From: Closterium sp. NIES-65
Lineage: Eukaryota; Streptophyta; Zygnematophyceae; Desmidiales; Closteriaceae
Assembly (NCBI GenBank): GCA_948144175.1
Contig: CANXME010000037.1
Span: 85,479 to 149,478, forward strand
Length of the DNA stretch: 64,000 nucleotides
Reading direction: 5' to 3'
Positions 32,077 to 44,239 of the stretch are shown here, in pieces. The position numbers and the translations under genes were made by a program. Within the stretch, counting starts at the first letter, position 1. Each line of letters opens with the position of its first letter. The notes below the pieces were generated by a model that worked only from the letters and a program-made list of their open reading frames with translations, had not been told where the DNA came from and made no database searches.

Positions 32077-33190
32077 TCAAGCCAGGAAGTAACGCAGAGC
32101 GATGTGCTTCGTTCTGTGTTCCAGTCTGTGCTCCTCACACAAGGCAATGGCTGCCTTGTTGTCGACGTACAGCACTGAAGGAGAACAAGGCCGCTCTCCC
32201 AAGTCGGTCAGCAGGTAGGTGAGCCAGTGTAACTCCTGTGCAGCCATGGCTGTAGCATAGATCCCAGCCTCACAACTCGAGCTGAGAACTGAAGACGAGC
32301 GTGTAGAACGCCAAGAAACTGAACTAGAGCCAAGGCTGAATGTGTAACCCTGTGACGACCGCTGAGTAGCCTGGTCGTCAACCCAAGAAGCGTTTGAGTG
32401 CCCAGTGAAAACAACTGAGCTCCTCCCTCCAAGCACGAGCCCCATGCGTGATTTACTGCACAAGTGGTGTAGTACCCTCTTAGCAACATCCATGTGCACC
32501 TTTCAGTTCCGACCAGAAGCCACGTAGCGAGCGAGAAGGCCAAGAGGGTACGCAAGGTCAGGACAAGTGCAAGTCATCAGGTAAATGAGGTAGCAAACTA
32601 GCTCTGGGTAAGGACCACTCGGCTCTACGGACTCGTCCGAAGGTGGAGCTGAGAGCGAGTGACCTGTAGCCAGAGGAGTCCACTTTGCCTAGGACCAGGT
32701 GAAGCCGAAGCGCTGAAGGACCAGCTGCACCATGTGTGACTGAGTCAGTGTGATGGTGCGGTGTGCTCTGTCCCGGGTGATCTGCAAGCCAAGGTAGCTG
32801 CGCAGTTCACCCAGGTCTGTGCACGTGTGTCTCTTCTATAGCTCACACTTCACCAGGGCGAGAGCCTTAGCGTCAGCAATGGCAAAGACCAAGTCGTCGA
32901 CGTACACGAAGATGTAGAACGGCGGCAAAGAAGTGTCGGTGCGCAGAAACAGCGACGGGTCAGCAGTAGAAGGCGCGAACCCAAGAGCCGCAAGTGTAGT
33001 CCTCAGTATGTCGTGCCACTCATGTGGCGCCTGACCAAGACCGTAGACTGGCCGCCGGAGGCTCCACTAGGTACCAGGAGGAAACGACCCAGTGAAGCCA
33101 GGAGGGCAGCACAGCCAGATCTCCTCGTGCAGGCTGCCCTGTAAGAAAGCTGTGATGAAGTCAAGAGAGTGAAGCTCGTAGTCACGCTGA
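32077..33190 (-). pseudogene. Element L reverse transcriptase and RNase H remains
   Basis: RT and RNase H signatures are readable in short pieces, including SCEAGIYATAMAAQELHWL, VLYVDNKAAIALCEE and EHRTKHIALRYFLA of RNase H. The plus-strand complement of YVDD-type sequence lies near 32895. Matches D and M at the corresponding places. Clearly not functional. Confidence 0.8.
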
Positions 33191-33319
33191 GCTGCAGGCT
33201 GTAGTTGTGACTGCGACTGGACAGGTGAAGGGCACTCTAAGGAGGGAGCGGGACAAGGAGAAGGCGGCTGAGCAAGAACCTGCTGAAGGAGCGGAACAAA
33301 GTACGACCGCGATTGTGAA

Positions 33320-34190
33320 GTGCCCCCAGAACCATCAGAGACAGTACCAGAACCCGCAGCAGCAGCTCCAACTCCTGTAGCACCACCAGCAGCTCCAGTA
33401 GTGCCAACTCTAGTATCTCCAGTAGCACCAGCTCCAGCCGCACCGTCGGCTCCAGCACCCGCAGGAGGACGAGCATCAGCACCTCCAGCTCTAGCCCCTG
33501 CAACACCAACCCCATTGTCAGCAGCTACACCAACTCCAGTAGGCCCAGAGTCCTCAGCTCAACCGGCAGCTCGATCAGTTCCAGCACCTCCAACTCCAAC
33601 TCCAGCACCAGCAGCACCTCAAGCAGCACCAGCAAAACCAGTGCCAGCTCCAGAAGAACCCCCTAGTCCTAGCAGCTCTAGTACCTCCTGTACGAGCACC
33701 TCCACGACCAGATGCTCCAGCACCTCCTGCAGCACCAGGGCCTCTAGCGGGCGGCACCCCAGTGCTAGGAGCGCCACTCCGGAGGCTGCAGCGCCGAGCG
33801 TACCACTCACTCAGTCGCTGTGGGGAGGGAGGCTCCTACCGCGACACAGCACCCGCAGCACCACCAGCTCCAACTCCGGCAGAATCCCCAGCTCCAGCAG
33901 TCCCACGCCGGAGGCTACAATTCTGATAGTACCACTCACGCAGCTGCTGTGAAGAGGGAGCACCACCAGGCGCAGCACGGTCAGGCTCATTTCCCCCAGG
34001 CTCAGCACCCCCAGTCTCAGCACCTCCAAGCTCAGCACCCTCAGGCTCAGCACCTCCAGTCGCAGCACCCCCAGGCTCAGCACCCCCAGTTTCAGCACCC
34101 CAAGTCTCAGTACCCCCAGTCTCAGTACCCGTCGCAGGACCAGAGTCGACAGCTACCTCGACAGGCTCGCCGGGTCTACCTGGGAAACAC
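33320..34190 (-). repeat. Low-complexity linker repeats of element L
   Basis: Runs of ccccaggctcagcac-type 15-bp units (about 33990-34130) code GGAEP/GGAET pentapeptides on the minus strand between integrase and RT. They are flanked by ccagcagctcc-type triplets. Same place and similar units in M (43975-44150) and D (51590-51790). Confidence 0.8.
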
Positions 34191-34299
34191 CTGAGGGAGC
34201 AGTACCTTGGGGAGGGAGGGGGTCTACCAAAGGGACACCTGGGGTGAGGAAGAGCGGCGGGGGGGGGAAGCGGCACAGTGCGGTAGGGGAACAGACGGT

Positions 34300-36000
34300 A
34301 AAAGGGTAAAAGTGACGTCCTGAGAGGGGAAGACACGGCGTGAGGTGGAGTGGTAAAACTGCCAGCCAGGCGCGTTAGGGACAAAGCCAAGGAAGACACA
34401 GGGAACGGCACGGAAGGAGAGCTTGTACGCAGACGTATCGCGGACAAAGGCTCGACATCCCCAGACCCGGAACACAGACACATAGCCAACCTCCCCCTTC
34501 CAACGCGGTGTGGGCGAGGTCTCCGGAGCAGAGACACGGGGCCAAAGGTTGAGCTAATGCGCAGTCTACTGGACTGCAAACAACCACAGGAAATGGGGGG
34601 CAGCCGCATGGATCATGGATGTACGAGCGACCTCCATGACTAAGCCAATGCGGTGCTTAGCAACCCCATTCTGCTGTGGAGAGGCCGGAAGTGTGAACGT
34701 CTTGCGGATGCCGTGCTCCGCACAGTAGGCTGCCAAGAGGTCGGAGGAAAACTCACCACCTTTGTCAGAGTGCAGACGCAAGATGGGAAAGTCCGACTGG
34801 AACAGCTCGCGGAGCTGGAGACGAGCAGCGCGGATCCAAGGGATCAAAACATCAGGGACCTCACCCTTGGTGCGCAAGGGGAAGACCGTGGTGTAGCGCG
34901 AGTAGTCGTCGACGACCAGCAGGAAGTACCGCTTGTGGCCTTGTCCACGGACGCGGGCTGGGCCCCACACGTCCAGGTGGAGAGTCTGCAGGGGAGCCTT
35001 TGTGGGAGGGAACGAGGAGGAGTGAGGAGTGGCGCGCTGCCACCCCTCGACACAGGGAAGATAGGGAGGAGCAGGGGAGGGTGGGAGGGGAGGGAGAGCC
35101 CTGGGAAGACAAGAGACAAGGTACCGGGAGTGCATGCCACGAAGGCGCTGCACTGACGGGTGACCAAGACGGTGGTGCTTGAGTACTATATGGTCCGACA
35201 CGGAGCGACACGAGCAGGGGGCTGACAGCTGACCTAACGTAGACGCAGACATAGCTACCTGAGGGGACTCAATGGTCAGTGTGTACAGGTCCGACCCTAG
35301 CTACCGGGTGAAGGTAGCTAGGTGGCGACCTGTCCGAGCACACATACAGTGGGTCACACGCTTATAGGCAGGGGTGAACTGGTGAACACCCCCGTCCTGG
35401 AGAGCAAAGCTCGCCACCAGGTTCGTAGAGAACGAGGGGAGGTAAAGATCCGAGAGGGTGCCAGACGGGACCGCAGAACAAGGGAGGATAGTGGAGGAGG
35501 TCGCAAGGACCGGGCCCCCAGAGGGTTCAGCGAGGGAGACAGCAACAGGCCGAGCTAGCTGCTCAAGGACAGTGCGATCACGAAAGAAGCAGCGGGAAGC
35601 ACCCGAGTCCGGTGTGAAGGTGTGCAGTGCCTCAGTAGACGCAGTACCAGCAAGCGCAGACGCACGAGCACCTAGAGCAGCAGACTCACTAGCACCTAGG
35701 GCAGCAGGCTCACATGGACCTAGGGCAACAGACGCACTAGCACCTAGAGCAGCACCCTCACTGGTCCCAATACCAGGGTCGGGCGGTACACTCAGGTAAC
35801 AGTCACCCTCAACACTAATAGTCAATGCATACATGGCACCAAGGATAGCATCATAATCAAGAGCAAAGATATCAATGTTCTTCTTAAGCAGATCAGCCCA
35901 GCGGGGCAGCTCAGAGGCGTCAGGAAACTGCTCGCGCGAGGCATCGTCGAGACGAAAGAAACAGCGCTGTGCCGTGTGTAACCTCCCACAGGTCTGGCCA
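34300..36000 (-). pseudogene. Element L protease and integrase region
   Basis: Protease segment 35834-35301 (FTPDSGASRCFFRDRTVLE, LYLPSFSTNLVASFAL). Integrase segment 35252-34566 has a pre-integrase HRLGHPSVQRLRGM, then LHLDVWGPARVRGQGHKRYF, LRLHSDKGGEFSSDLL and SPQQNGVAKHRIGLV. This is the complete set of integrase landmarks, but spread over broken frames. Confidence 0.85.
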
Positions 36001-36071
36001 GTGCGGTCACCTGTGCGGATGACATACGGGCAGGTACCTCCACCCCTAGACCTCCCACGTTGAGAGGACCA

Positions 36072-37382
36072 CTAACGGAGCCGCTGGGGCGACGGAATCT
36101 CGCTAGGACGCTGCTGCTGCTGCCTCTGGCCACTGCCAAACACCCCATGCTGCACCGCTCCACCGTGCCCGCCACCAGCTCCACTGCCTCCACCACTGCC
36201 ACCACCACCCCCACCACCCCCACCACCGCCGCCGCCACCACCCCCTGCTCCGCCACTGACCCCCCCACCACTGGCACCGCTCCCACCACCGCCGCCCCCT
36301 CCCCTGCCCCCTCCACCCCCTCCACCACCGCTGCCCCCGCCGCCACCTCCGCCACCCCTGCCCCCCTTGGCCCTGCCGCCCTTGCGCCTCCCACTAGGAG
36401 CAGACGAAGCCCTGACCCCCTCAGCACCGAGGTAGTCGACAGCAGCAGCTAATGCAATGGAGGGGAGGAGGGGGGAGGGGGAGCACCCCTCAAAGAAGGG
36501 AGCGCGAGGGCCGCCACAAGAGGCACCTACAGCTACAATGCTCTTCTCATCTGCTAGGAGGTCCTTCTCGAGCAGGTCGACAGTGAGGTCGGTGGGGGAG
36601 AGGGCAAGAAAGTGGTCCCTGACAGTGCGAAGAGAGTCAGAGAGGCGGGTGACTAGGTGGTAGAGTAGGAGGTACATCGGTGGTGGGTTCTTGGCTAGGA
36701 AATCGGGGGGAAGCGCGGCACGGTAGCGGAGATCACTAGTACGGAAGTGCGTGATGAGGTCAGCTACAGTGGCAAAGGCAGACAGATCCGGGAAGAGATA
36801 GGGCAGCGAGAGACGGCCTATCGCAGCAGTAGCAGGGGAGGAGTAGCGTGCAACTACAGCATGGTACAGCTCCTTAGCGGTCTTATGCTGGCCAAAATGC
36901 TCGCGCTCATTTAACGGCAGGTGGCTGCGAACGGCTAGGCGAGCATGAGCGTCACGGGTCTGCCACTGTGAGCGAGCAGTACTGTCAGCAGTAGCAGCAG
37001 GTGCGGGAGCGGCGCCGGACGTGTGGTCAAACAGGGAAACATCGTCCTTGGCAGTGATATGGAGGAACAGGTGCAGGTCATCGAGCCAAACGTAAAATTT
37101 AATCAGACGGCCCTCAGCGTCAAAAGCGAGAATGGTAGGACTGGCCACGGTGGCAGCACTAGCAGTAGTAGCAGTAGCAGTAGCAGTAGTAGTAGTAGCA
37201 GTAGTAGTAGTAACAGCAATAGCAGTAGCAGCTGTAGCAGTAGGAACAAGAGCAGCAGTTGCTGCAAGTGGTGCGGCGTGGCTCGGGCAGGGCGGCGCGG
37301 CTCGGTAAGGGCGGCACGACTCGGGCAAGACGGCGCAGCGCGGTTCGGGCAGGTAGGGCGGCGCGACGGCGGGCCTATGCAC
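36072..37382 (-). pseudogene. Element L gag
   Basis: 436-residue frame: Ala/Thr-rich head, then AFDAEGRLIKFYVWLDDLHLF, SLPYLFPDLSAFATVADLI, HFRTSDLRYRAALPPDFL and a glycine-rich tail. This is the shared gag type of the short-LTR group. It is the best-preserved part of L. Confidence 0.85.
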
Positions 37383-37832
37383 GGTGCGCGGCGGCGCCTA
37401 GGGTGCAGCTGCGCACGGGCCGCGGCTGCGTTCGTGCGGCGGCTAAGCACGAGCTGCAGCAGCCGACGCGCGATCGCCGCTGCGCACGGACGGCAACCTG
37501 CGGGCGGGCGGCGGCGGGTCAAGCGTCGGCCTACGGGCGAGCGGGGCCTACGGGCGAGCGGGGCCTACGGGCGACGGCCTACTGGTGCGCGCGAGAAAAA
37601 TCGGGCCGCGCTCTGGCGGTTAGGGGGCTGCTCGCGCTAAGAACGTGGGGCCGCGCTCGGGCTAATAGCGGGCTGCAAACGGGCAGCGTGAGAGAGAGGG
37701 CGCTCGAGGGCGCACTAGGAGAGAGGTGCACGAGGGCGAAACAACATTGGGGGGCGCACGAGGGCGCCTCTAGCGGAACGGTGGGCCCTTAGGTAAGTGG
37801 TCCTAGGTTACTAACCTAGGCTCGTAATACCA
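37250..37832 (-). other. Leader, hairpin and primer site of element L
   Basis: GC-rich leader with loosely repeated gggcgagcgg-type units. GGGCCC at 37783-37788 is followed by an 8-bp perfect hairpin (CCTAGGTT ACT AACCTAGG, 37802-37820) and the primer site 37819-37832 (minus TGGTATTACGAGCC) at the LTR edge. Confidence 0.75.
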
Positions 37833-37961
37833 TGTCAGAATGAGAGAAGTGATTGCACTAGGAAAGGGTTGGGTACAAGTAGGAAACCCTAAACTTACTA
37901 TACCCCATAGTAACTACCCCACTACAGCCTAAACAAACTGTAGCACATATAACATTTGACA
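37833..37961 (-). repeat. 5' LTR of element L (129 bp)
   Basis: Partner of 31583-31712, about 94% identical by eye; followed by ctgtg. Confidence 0.92.
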
Positions 37962-37966
37962 CTGTG

Positions 37967-40043
37967 GTGTGAAGTCGGGATCTACTGTGTATCCGTGCTC
38001 GAAGAGTGCTGTGAGAAGTGGATGGCCGGTAGTGACTGTGAGACTAGCGAGCAGGCAACTAGGGCGAGTGAGCGGGTCTGCTGGGTTGCAAACGCCTGGC
38101 TTGTACTCTATTCTGTAGTGAAAGCTCCCCTCCATGAACTCCATCCATCTAGCCTGGCGACGACTCAGCTGCGGCTACGACTTGAGAAAGCGAAGCGAGC
38201 AATGGCCCGTGCGTATCACACTATCTGCCACCTCGAGGTAGCACCTCCACACCTTATACGCATGGATGATCGCGAGCGCCTCTTTGTCGTGAATCGGATA
38301 ATTCAACTCTGCTCCCCTAAGCTTACGCGACTCGTACACAATCGGCTGCAACTCGCGTCCCTGGTCCTGAAGAAGCACTGCTCCTATGGCTTGATCTGAA
38401 GCGTCAGTCACAACAACGTATGGGCGAGTGGGATCATGGTACGACAGTGTCGATGAAGACGTGAGTGACTGCTTCATTTGCTCGAATGCCTGCTGCTGTG
38501 CTGGACCCCAAACGTACTCTACGCCCTTCCGAAGTAGGTCGGTAAGTGGACTATCGATGGAAGCGTAACCCTGAACGAAACAACGGTAGTAATTAGCGAA
38601 TCCGAGGAAGCTCTGCAACTCCTTGACTGAGGTCGGAGCTATCCAGTCTTGTACTGCTGCAATCTTCTTCGGGTCGGTCCTAATGCCACTAGCAGAAACA
38701 ACGTGACCTAGAATCTCGACCTCGGGGAGAAAGAATTCGCACTTCGACCGCTTAGCGTACAGCTGCTCCCTCCGTAAAACCTCGAAGACCTTCTGCAAGT
38801 GCTGCACGTGCTCCTCTTTCATCTTGGATAATATGAGAATGTCGTCTACGTAAAATACAGCGAACGAACCTAGGGACTCGGAGAGGACGGTGTTCATGAG
38901 CGTCTGAAACGTCGCTGGGGCGTTGGTCAATCCAAACGGTAGAACCCTAAACTCGTACAACCCCTGCTTCGTACAGAACGCCGTCTTGTGCTGGTCCTCT
39001 GGAACTACGCGAATCTGGTGGTAACACGAACGGAGGTCGATCTTTGAGAAGACTCTAGCGCTGTGCACTGCATCGAGAAGATCCTCTACTCTCGGAACTG
39101 GGAATCTATTTTTGATGGTGGCGGCGTTCAGTGCGCGGTAGTCTATGCACATCCGTAACCCTCTGTCTTTCTTAGGCGCGAAAAGGATTGGTGCTGCCCA
39201 AGGCGATCTAGATGGCTGTATGAACCCCTGTGCTAGGAAATGCCTTACCAGTTGTGTCATCTCCTCTGTCTCTGCTGGACTCAACCTCCACTGCGGCTTT
39301 GCTACTGGCCTGCTCCCCGGCTCTAACTCTATCCGATGGTCGACTGCTCGGCTAGGAGGTAACCTTGGGGGCAACTCGTCAGGGAAGACATCTCTAAACT
39401 TCGCTAAGAGTGCACTCACTTCAGCAGGAAGAGTTGTTTTATTGCCAACTGCTGCGCTCCCTTCTTTCCCCTCCTCAGCTTCCACCTCCTCAAGGAAAAC
39501 CGCGAAGATCCGCGCCGCACGCTTTACTAACTGTCGCACACGAACAACATTAATGATAGCTGTGGAGGATGTGGCCGCATCGCTCCACTGTGGCAGCTCC
39601 CAGAACTTGCCATCTGCCTTGACGCTGTAGCTTCCCTGAGCCCAATCGAACTGAGTGTTAACCGTCCGTAGCCAATCCCTACCGAAGATGAAGTCGTAAC
39701 CGTCCAGCGTTGCAGAATTGAAATCACGCCTAACCGTGATTGGTCCTAGCACTACGCGCAACTTGCGAATGACTGGTCCTATGTGAAGTGGCGTCCCATC
39801 TACCATACGAGCGTCCTTGAAGTTGACTGCCGAATCTGGCTCGAGATGGAGACGACTAACTAATGAAGACGAAACGATCGAGTAGCTAGCTCCGCTATCG
39901 ATGAGAATCTTGACTGAAACATCGCGAAGCTTCCCTAGAAGCACGACTGGACGATCAACAGTGTCTACCTCGTTCGGCGTAGATGACTGCTCTAAGGCCG
40001 TCTCCTCTACGTTGGTAAACGCGGCGAGTTCGGAAGCGTCCAC
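37967..40043 (-). pseudogene. Element K protease, reverse transcriptase and RNase H (Ty3/gypsy)
   Basis: A long 622-residue frame begins at 40043. The aspartic protease has VKILIDSGASYSIVSSSLV and FIFGRDWL. RT has HRIELEPGSRPVAKPQWRLS, ILFAPKKDRGLRMCIDYRAL, FSKIDLRSCYHQIRV, LPFGLTNAPATFQTLMN and FAVFYVDDILILSK, then GHVVSASGIRTDPKKI and LGFANYYRCFV. RNase H starts at YVVVTDASDQAIGAVL. These are the standard gypsy landmarks. Parts are well kept, but the element as a whole is split and broken. Confidence 0.93.
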
Positions 40044-40089
40044 ACCAGCTAGCGACCCGCTATCTATTGGCGGTTTCCGTTTCCCTGCT

Positions 40090-40943
40090 GTCGCTCCTTA
40101 AGCTGTGGGCAGTCCCGCTTCATGTGTCCGGGCATTTTGCAGTAGGGACAGTTTCTCCTAAATCCCATTTTCTGTGAGCCGTCACTGTTAACTACACCAA
40201 TCTCCATGGACGATGGTCCGTCCTTCGATCGAGCGTCGTTGATCGGTCTGTTGTATCCCCTATTGCAATCGTCACGACCGCGTCAGCTTCGTACTGCGTC
40301 CACGCGTTCTGCGGCTGCGACAACTGACTCGAAGGTAGACAACCCGTGAATCGCTATAGCTTCTGCTATGTCCAGCTTCAACCCTTCGAGGTAGCGATCA
40401 CGCATCTCTGCTTCCGTGATGTCATCTATTTTGTTGCAGACGCTCAAGAACCGTCGTGTGAACTCCTGGACGTTTCCTATCTATCGCAAATGACGCAGAC
40501 ACTTCCTAGCAGCTTCGGAGGCGTTCACCAAGTCAAACCTACTTTTCAACGCCGCTACAAATCCTTCCCATGTCGTCGGAACCATGGTAACACCCAAAGC
40601 TAAACTCCCTAAGCTTGAAGTTGCAGCTGCATGCCCCACGCCCTGTTGATGCTCGTCCGTCTGAGCCCTTCTTATAGCAGTTTGCGTGAGTTGGCGCCAC
40701 CACTCCAAGGTCGGGCCCCTCAGCAGCGTAACGGAGTACTCGATCCGCTGCTGCGCGTCCCCCTCTTGCACCCCGCTCGCGGCGAAGTAGTTGTTCAGCA
40801 TGAAGAGCCACGTCCGCACGTTCGCGTTGCATTGACTTGGGTCAAACGACTCGGGTTTCTCCGGCTTGAGTGCGCTTCGACGTTCCGGCAGCGATTCCGC
40901 GCCAGTCGAAGTGTTGGGTGCAGGAGATAGTGTGGCATATCCA
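40090..40943 (-). pseudogene. Element K gag, main part
   Basis: Retrotrans_gag-type capsid region and zinc knuckle of the gypsy element. The first residues of gag lie on the far side of element M (48122-48269), where a start at 48269 reads MDETINELPNDMGNTLALL with coiled-coil character. Confidence 0.85.
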
Positions 40944-41069
40944 TGTGAAGAAATGAGGAATGAATGAACTGGCAAACGAGTGGGTACAAGTAGGAAAACC
41001 TAAAAGTGTTGTACCCCATATTGTCTACCCCACTACAGCCTACACAGACTATAGCATATGAGTTTCACA
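40944..41069 (-). repeat. 3' LTR of element M (126 bp)
   Basis: Plus-strand edges TGTGAAGAAATG and GTTTCACA, followed by the group's purine-tract motif cacccccataggc. Confidence 0.9.
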
Positions 41070-41519
41070 CACCCCCATAGGCAAAGTGGGGGAGAACAAG
41101 AGGTCACAAGACCAGTCAAGCAAAGCAAAGCAAGCTCAGGGTGGATCACAACGTCACCACACATTCCGAGCACAAGTTCAAGGCCACAAGGCCAGTTCAC
41201 ATGCAAGATCATATATAAAGGTAAACGAGCAAGTGCAGGTATCGAAACATCACAGTACAAGCAAGGTCCACAGTGAGCAAGTGAAGCCACGTAGGCACAA
41301 GACCTAGCATCGTACAAAAGCGCTGATGATCACAAGGCGGAAGTGCCTTGGTAAAGATATCAGCAGTGTTGACCTCAAACGCCACGTAAGCAAGGCGCAG
41401 CTGGCCACGCTGCTGCAGCTAACGAGCAAGGAAGTAGCGAAGAGCAATGTGCTTCATTCTGTGCTCCAGTCTGTGCTCCCGACACATGGCCAACATGGCC
41501 TTTTTGTCTACGTACAGAA

Positions 41520-43271
41520 TCGGAGGAGAACAAGGCGGCTCTCCTAGGTCAGTCAGCAGGTAGGTGAGCCAGCCTAGCTCCTGTGCACCCATAGCCCCCG
41601 CGTAGATCTATGCCTCACAGCTGGAGCCGAGAACAGAAGACGAGCGGGTAGACCGCCACGAAACAGAGCCGGAACCAAGGCTGAAGGAGTAACCCTGTGA
41701 TGACCGCTATGTAGCCTGGCCGTCAACCCAAGAAGCATCTGCGTGACCTGTGAGGACCACTGAGTGTCGCACTCCAAGCACCAGCCCCACGCCCGATGTG
41801 CTGCACAAGTAGCACAACACCCTCTTCGCTGCACCCATGTGCTCTGGTCGGTGTCTCCCAGGAGCAACATAGCGTGCCAAGATGCTAAGAGGGTATGCAA
41901 GGTCACGTCGTGTGCAGGTCATCAGCTACATGAGGCAGCCAACAAGCTCTGGGTATGGGCCACTCGGCTCTACGGACTCATCCGAAGGCAGAACTGAGAG
42001 CGAGTGGCGAGTAGACAGAGGAGTGGCCTGAGGCGAGGAGTACGTGAAGTCGAAGCGCTGAAGAACCTCCTGCACCATGTGTGACTGAGTCAGGGTAATG
42101 GTACGTTGTGCTCTGTCCCGGGTGATCTGCAAGCCAAGGTAGCTTCGCAGTTCACCCAGGTCTGTGCATGTGTGTCTCTTCTACAGCTCACACTCCACGT
42201 GGGCGAGTCCAGCAGTGTCGGCAGTGGCAAAGAACAAGTCATCGACGTACACGAGGATGTAGAACGGCGGCAAAGAGGTGGCGGTGCGCAGAAACAGCGA
42301 CGGGTCGGCAGTAGACAGAGGAAACCCAATAGCCACAAGTGTAGTCCTCAATGTGTGGTGCCACTCACGTGGTGCCTGGTGGAGACCGTAGACTGGCCGC
42401 CGGAGGCTCCACTGGGTACTAGGAGGAAACGGCCCAGTCAAGCCAGGTGGGCGGCGCAGCCAGATCTCCTCGTGCAGGCTGCCCTGCAAGAAAGCTGTGC
42501 TGAAGTCAAGAGATTGAGGCTCGTAGTCGCGCTAAGCGGCTATGTGCAGCAGCACCCGAAGAGTGGTCATCTTCGGGGTGGGAGAGAAGGTTTGAAAAGA
42601 GTCAACTCCCTACCGCTGACTGAAGCCTCGAGCCACGTAATGCACCTTGAAGACAGACGGAGAACCCGGCGGTCGCTTCACCCTGAAAATCCACATGCCA
42701 CTGACGATGTTCGCCCCAGGTGGGGGAACCTCGTCAACATAGGTGCATGTGGACTTCCAAGAAGCCATCTCTGCGTCCATGGCTGACTACCACTGTGAGG
42801 AGTAGGGACCCTCGATCGCCTCAGTGTACGATCGAGGAGTCGGGATGTCTGGTGCATCGGGGTCTCCCTCAGAGCAATCAGCGTGGACACGAGATGAGGC
42901 AAAGCAGCAGCAAAACACTGGAACTCCTCCTGTCTGTCCTCAAGGACGTCCGTGCTAAAAGCACACTCACCCTCGACGGACGGAGGACAAACAGACTCAG
43001 ACTTAGCAATAAGACTAGCTGCGTAGTCTAGGCGACAGCGAGCAGCAAAGTTGACAAGCTCAGCAATCAAGGCAGACGCTGCAGTGGACTCAAAGGAAGA
43101 GTCAGTGACAACAGTAGCCAGGAGACGCGTGACAGTAGGACTGGCAGCGAGAAGAGAGTCAGACTCCGGGTCAGCAAGGACAGGAAGAGAGGACTCTGGA
43201 GGAGACGGCAACGGGATACGCAGAGGAGTAGTGGAAGGACGTAGTGCCAATTGTTGTGTGCCTTGAACCAC
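41520..43271 (-). pseudogene. Element M reverse transcriptase and RNase H
   Basis: Pieces show the RT start (WKST-like region near 42760), FYILVYVDDLFFATADTAG (about 42190-42290), MYLMTCTRRDLAYPLSILARY-type sequence (about 41860-41930) and RNase H pieces to 41574. Homologous to C and D throughout. Confidence 0.85.
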
Positions 43272-43539
43272 AAGAGGACGCGGACGCCGAGCACGACGAC
43301 TAGTGCGAGCAGCACGAACGGGCGACGCAGGACGAGACGCAGGCTCACGACGCTCAGCAAGACCTCCAGTAGGACCAGTGTAGGGAGAAGGAGCAGGTAG
43401 GGGGGAGGCGGGCTGTAATTGTGACTGCGACTGGACAGGCTGTGGACACTCAAGGGAGGAGCAGGACCAGTAGAAGGCAGGAGACCAAGAACCTGCTCAA
43501 GGAGCGGAACGAAGTACAGCCGCGGCCGTGCAGCGCCTC

Positions 43540-44200
43540 CAGAACCAGCAGGGACAGCATCTGTACCCCCAGGGGCATCACCAGCGCGAGCAGCACCTCT
43601 AGCTCCAACAGCGCCAACTCCAGCACCCTTAGAAGCACCAGCGCTAGCAGCACCTCCATCGCCAACACCTCTAGCAACTCCAGCTTCAGCAGCGCCAGCT
43701 CTAGTAGGACCGTGAGCTCAAGCAGTCTCAGCAGCACCCCCAGGCCGAGCAGCTCCAGTACCGCCAGTACAAGCACCTCGAGGACTAGTGCCTCCAGTAA
43801 CTCCAGTGCCAACCCCAGGGTCAGCAGTAACAGCAGCACCTCCAGCTCGAGCAGCACGGCTCCATTGCGGGGCAAACCACTCGCGCAGTTCTTGCGGAGA
43901 GGGTAGCTCGCGCCTCGACGAGGCACCCGAAAGGTCCCCAAACCCAACACCGCCGAAGGCTACACGAGGAGACCCAGCACCCCCAGGCTCCGCACCCCCC
44001 GGCACAGCACCCCCAGGCTCCGTACCCCCAGGCTCCGCACCCCCACGCTCAGCACCCCTAGGCTCCGTACCCCCCGGCTCCGCACTCCCAGGCCCAGCAC
44101 CCCTAGACTCAGCACCCCCAGGATCAGCACCCCTAGTAGTAGTAGAGTCAACTGCTATCTCGACAGGCTCGACTGCGTCTACCTCGGACACACCTGACGC
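43540..44200 (-). repeat. Low-complexity linker repeats of element M
   Basis: Minus strand GGAEPGG/GGAERGG pentapeptide repeats (15-bp units, about 43975-44130), with ccagctcta/agcagcacc triplet-rich sequence to the left. They lie between integrase and RT. Confidence 0.8.
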
Positions 44201-44239
44201 GGCAGGACCCTGAGGGGGGAGGGGGTCTACCAGGGGGGG

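Larger units (their letters stand above)
31583..37961 (-). mobile_element. Element L: short-LTR Ty1/copia element nested in K
   Basis: 6379 bp with LTRs of 130 bp (31583-31712) and 129 bp (37833-37961) and a perfect ctgtg duplication. Order on the minus strand: primer site 37819-37832 (TGGTATTACGAGCC), leader, gag (37382-36072), a CCHC-like and protease region (about 36000-35301), integrase (35252-34300), a disordered repeat linker (about 34190-33240), RT (about 33190-32580) and RNase H (32580-32077). The LTRs differ by about 6%. Broken, probably ten or more breaks. Confidence 0.9.
37967..40943 (-). mobile_element. Element K, middle part: Ty3/gypsy RNase H, RT, protease, gag
   Basis: Continuation of K between nested elements L and M. 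Gag lies at 40943 to about 40090. It includes FDPSQCNANVRTWLFMLNNY and LLRGPTLEWWRQL, and a zinc knuckle CPYCKMPGHMKRDC at about 40103-40145. Protease, RT and RNase H follow in one frame, 40043-38175, with an RNase H/connection tail at 38144-37967. Gypsy order (RT before integrase) is clear. Confidence 0.92.

Noticed and set aside
38175-40043. Domesticated gypsy protease-RT gene
   Set aside because: The long open frame is attractive, but it is flanked in order by gag, RNase H and integrase of the same element and is split by nested copies. An element remnant is the simpler reading.
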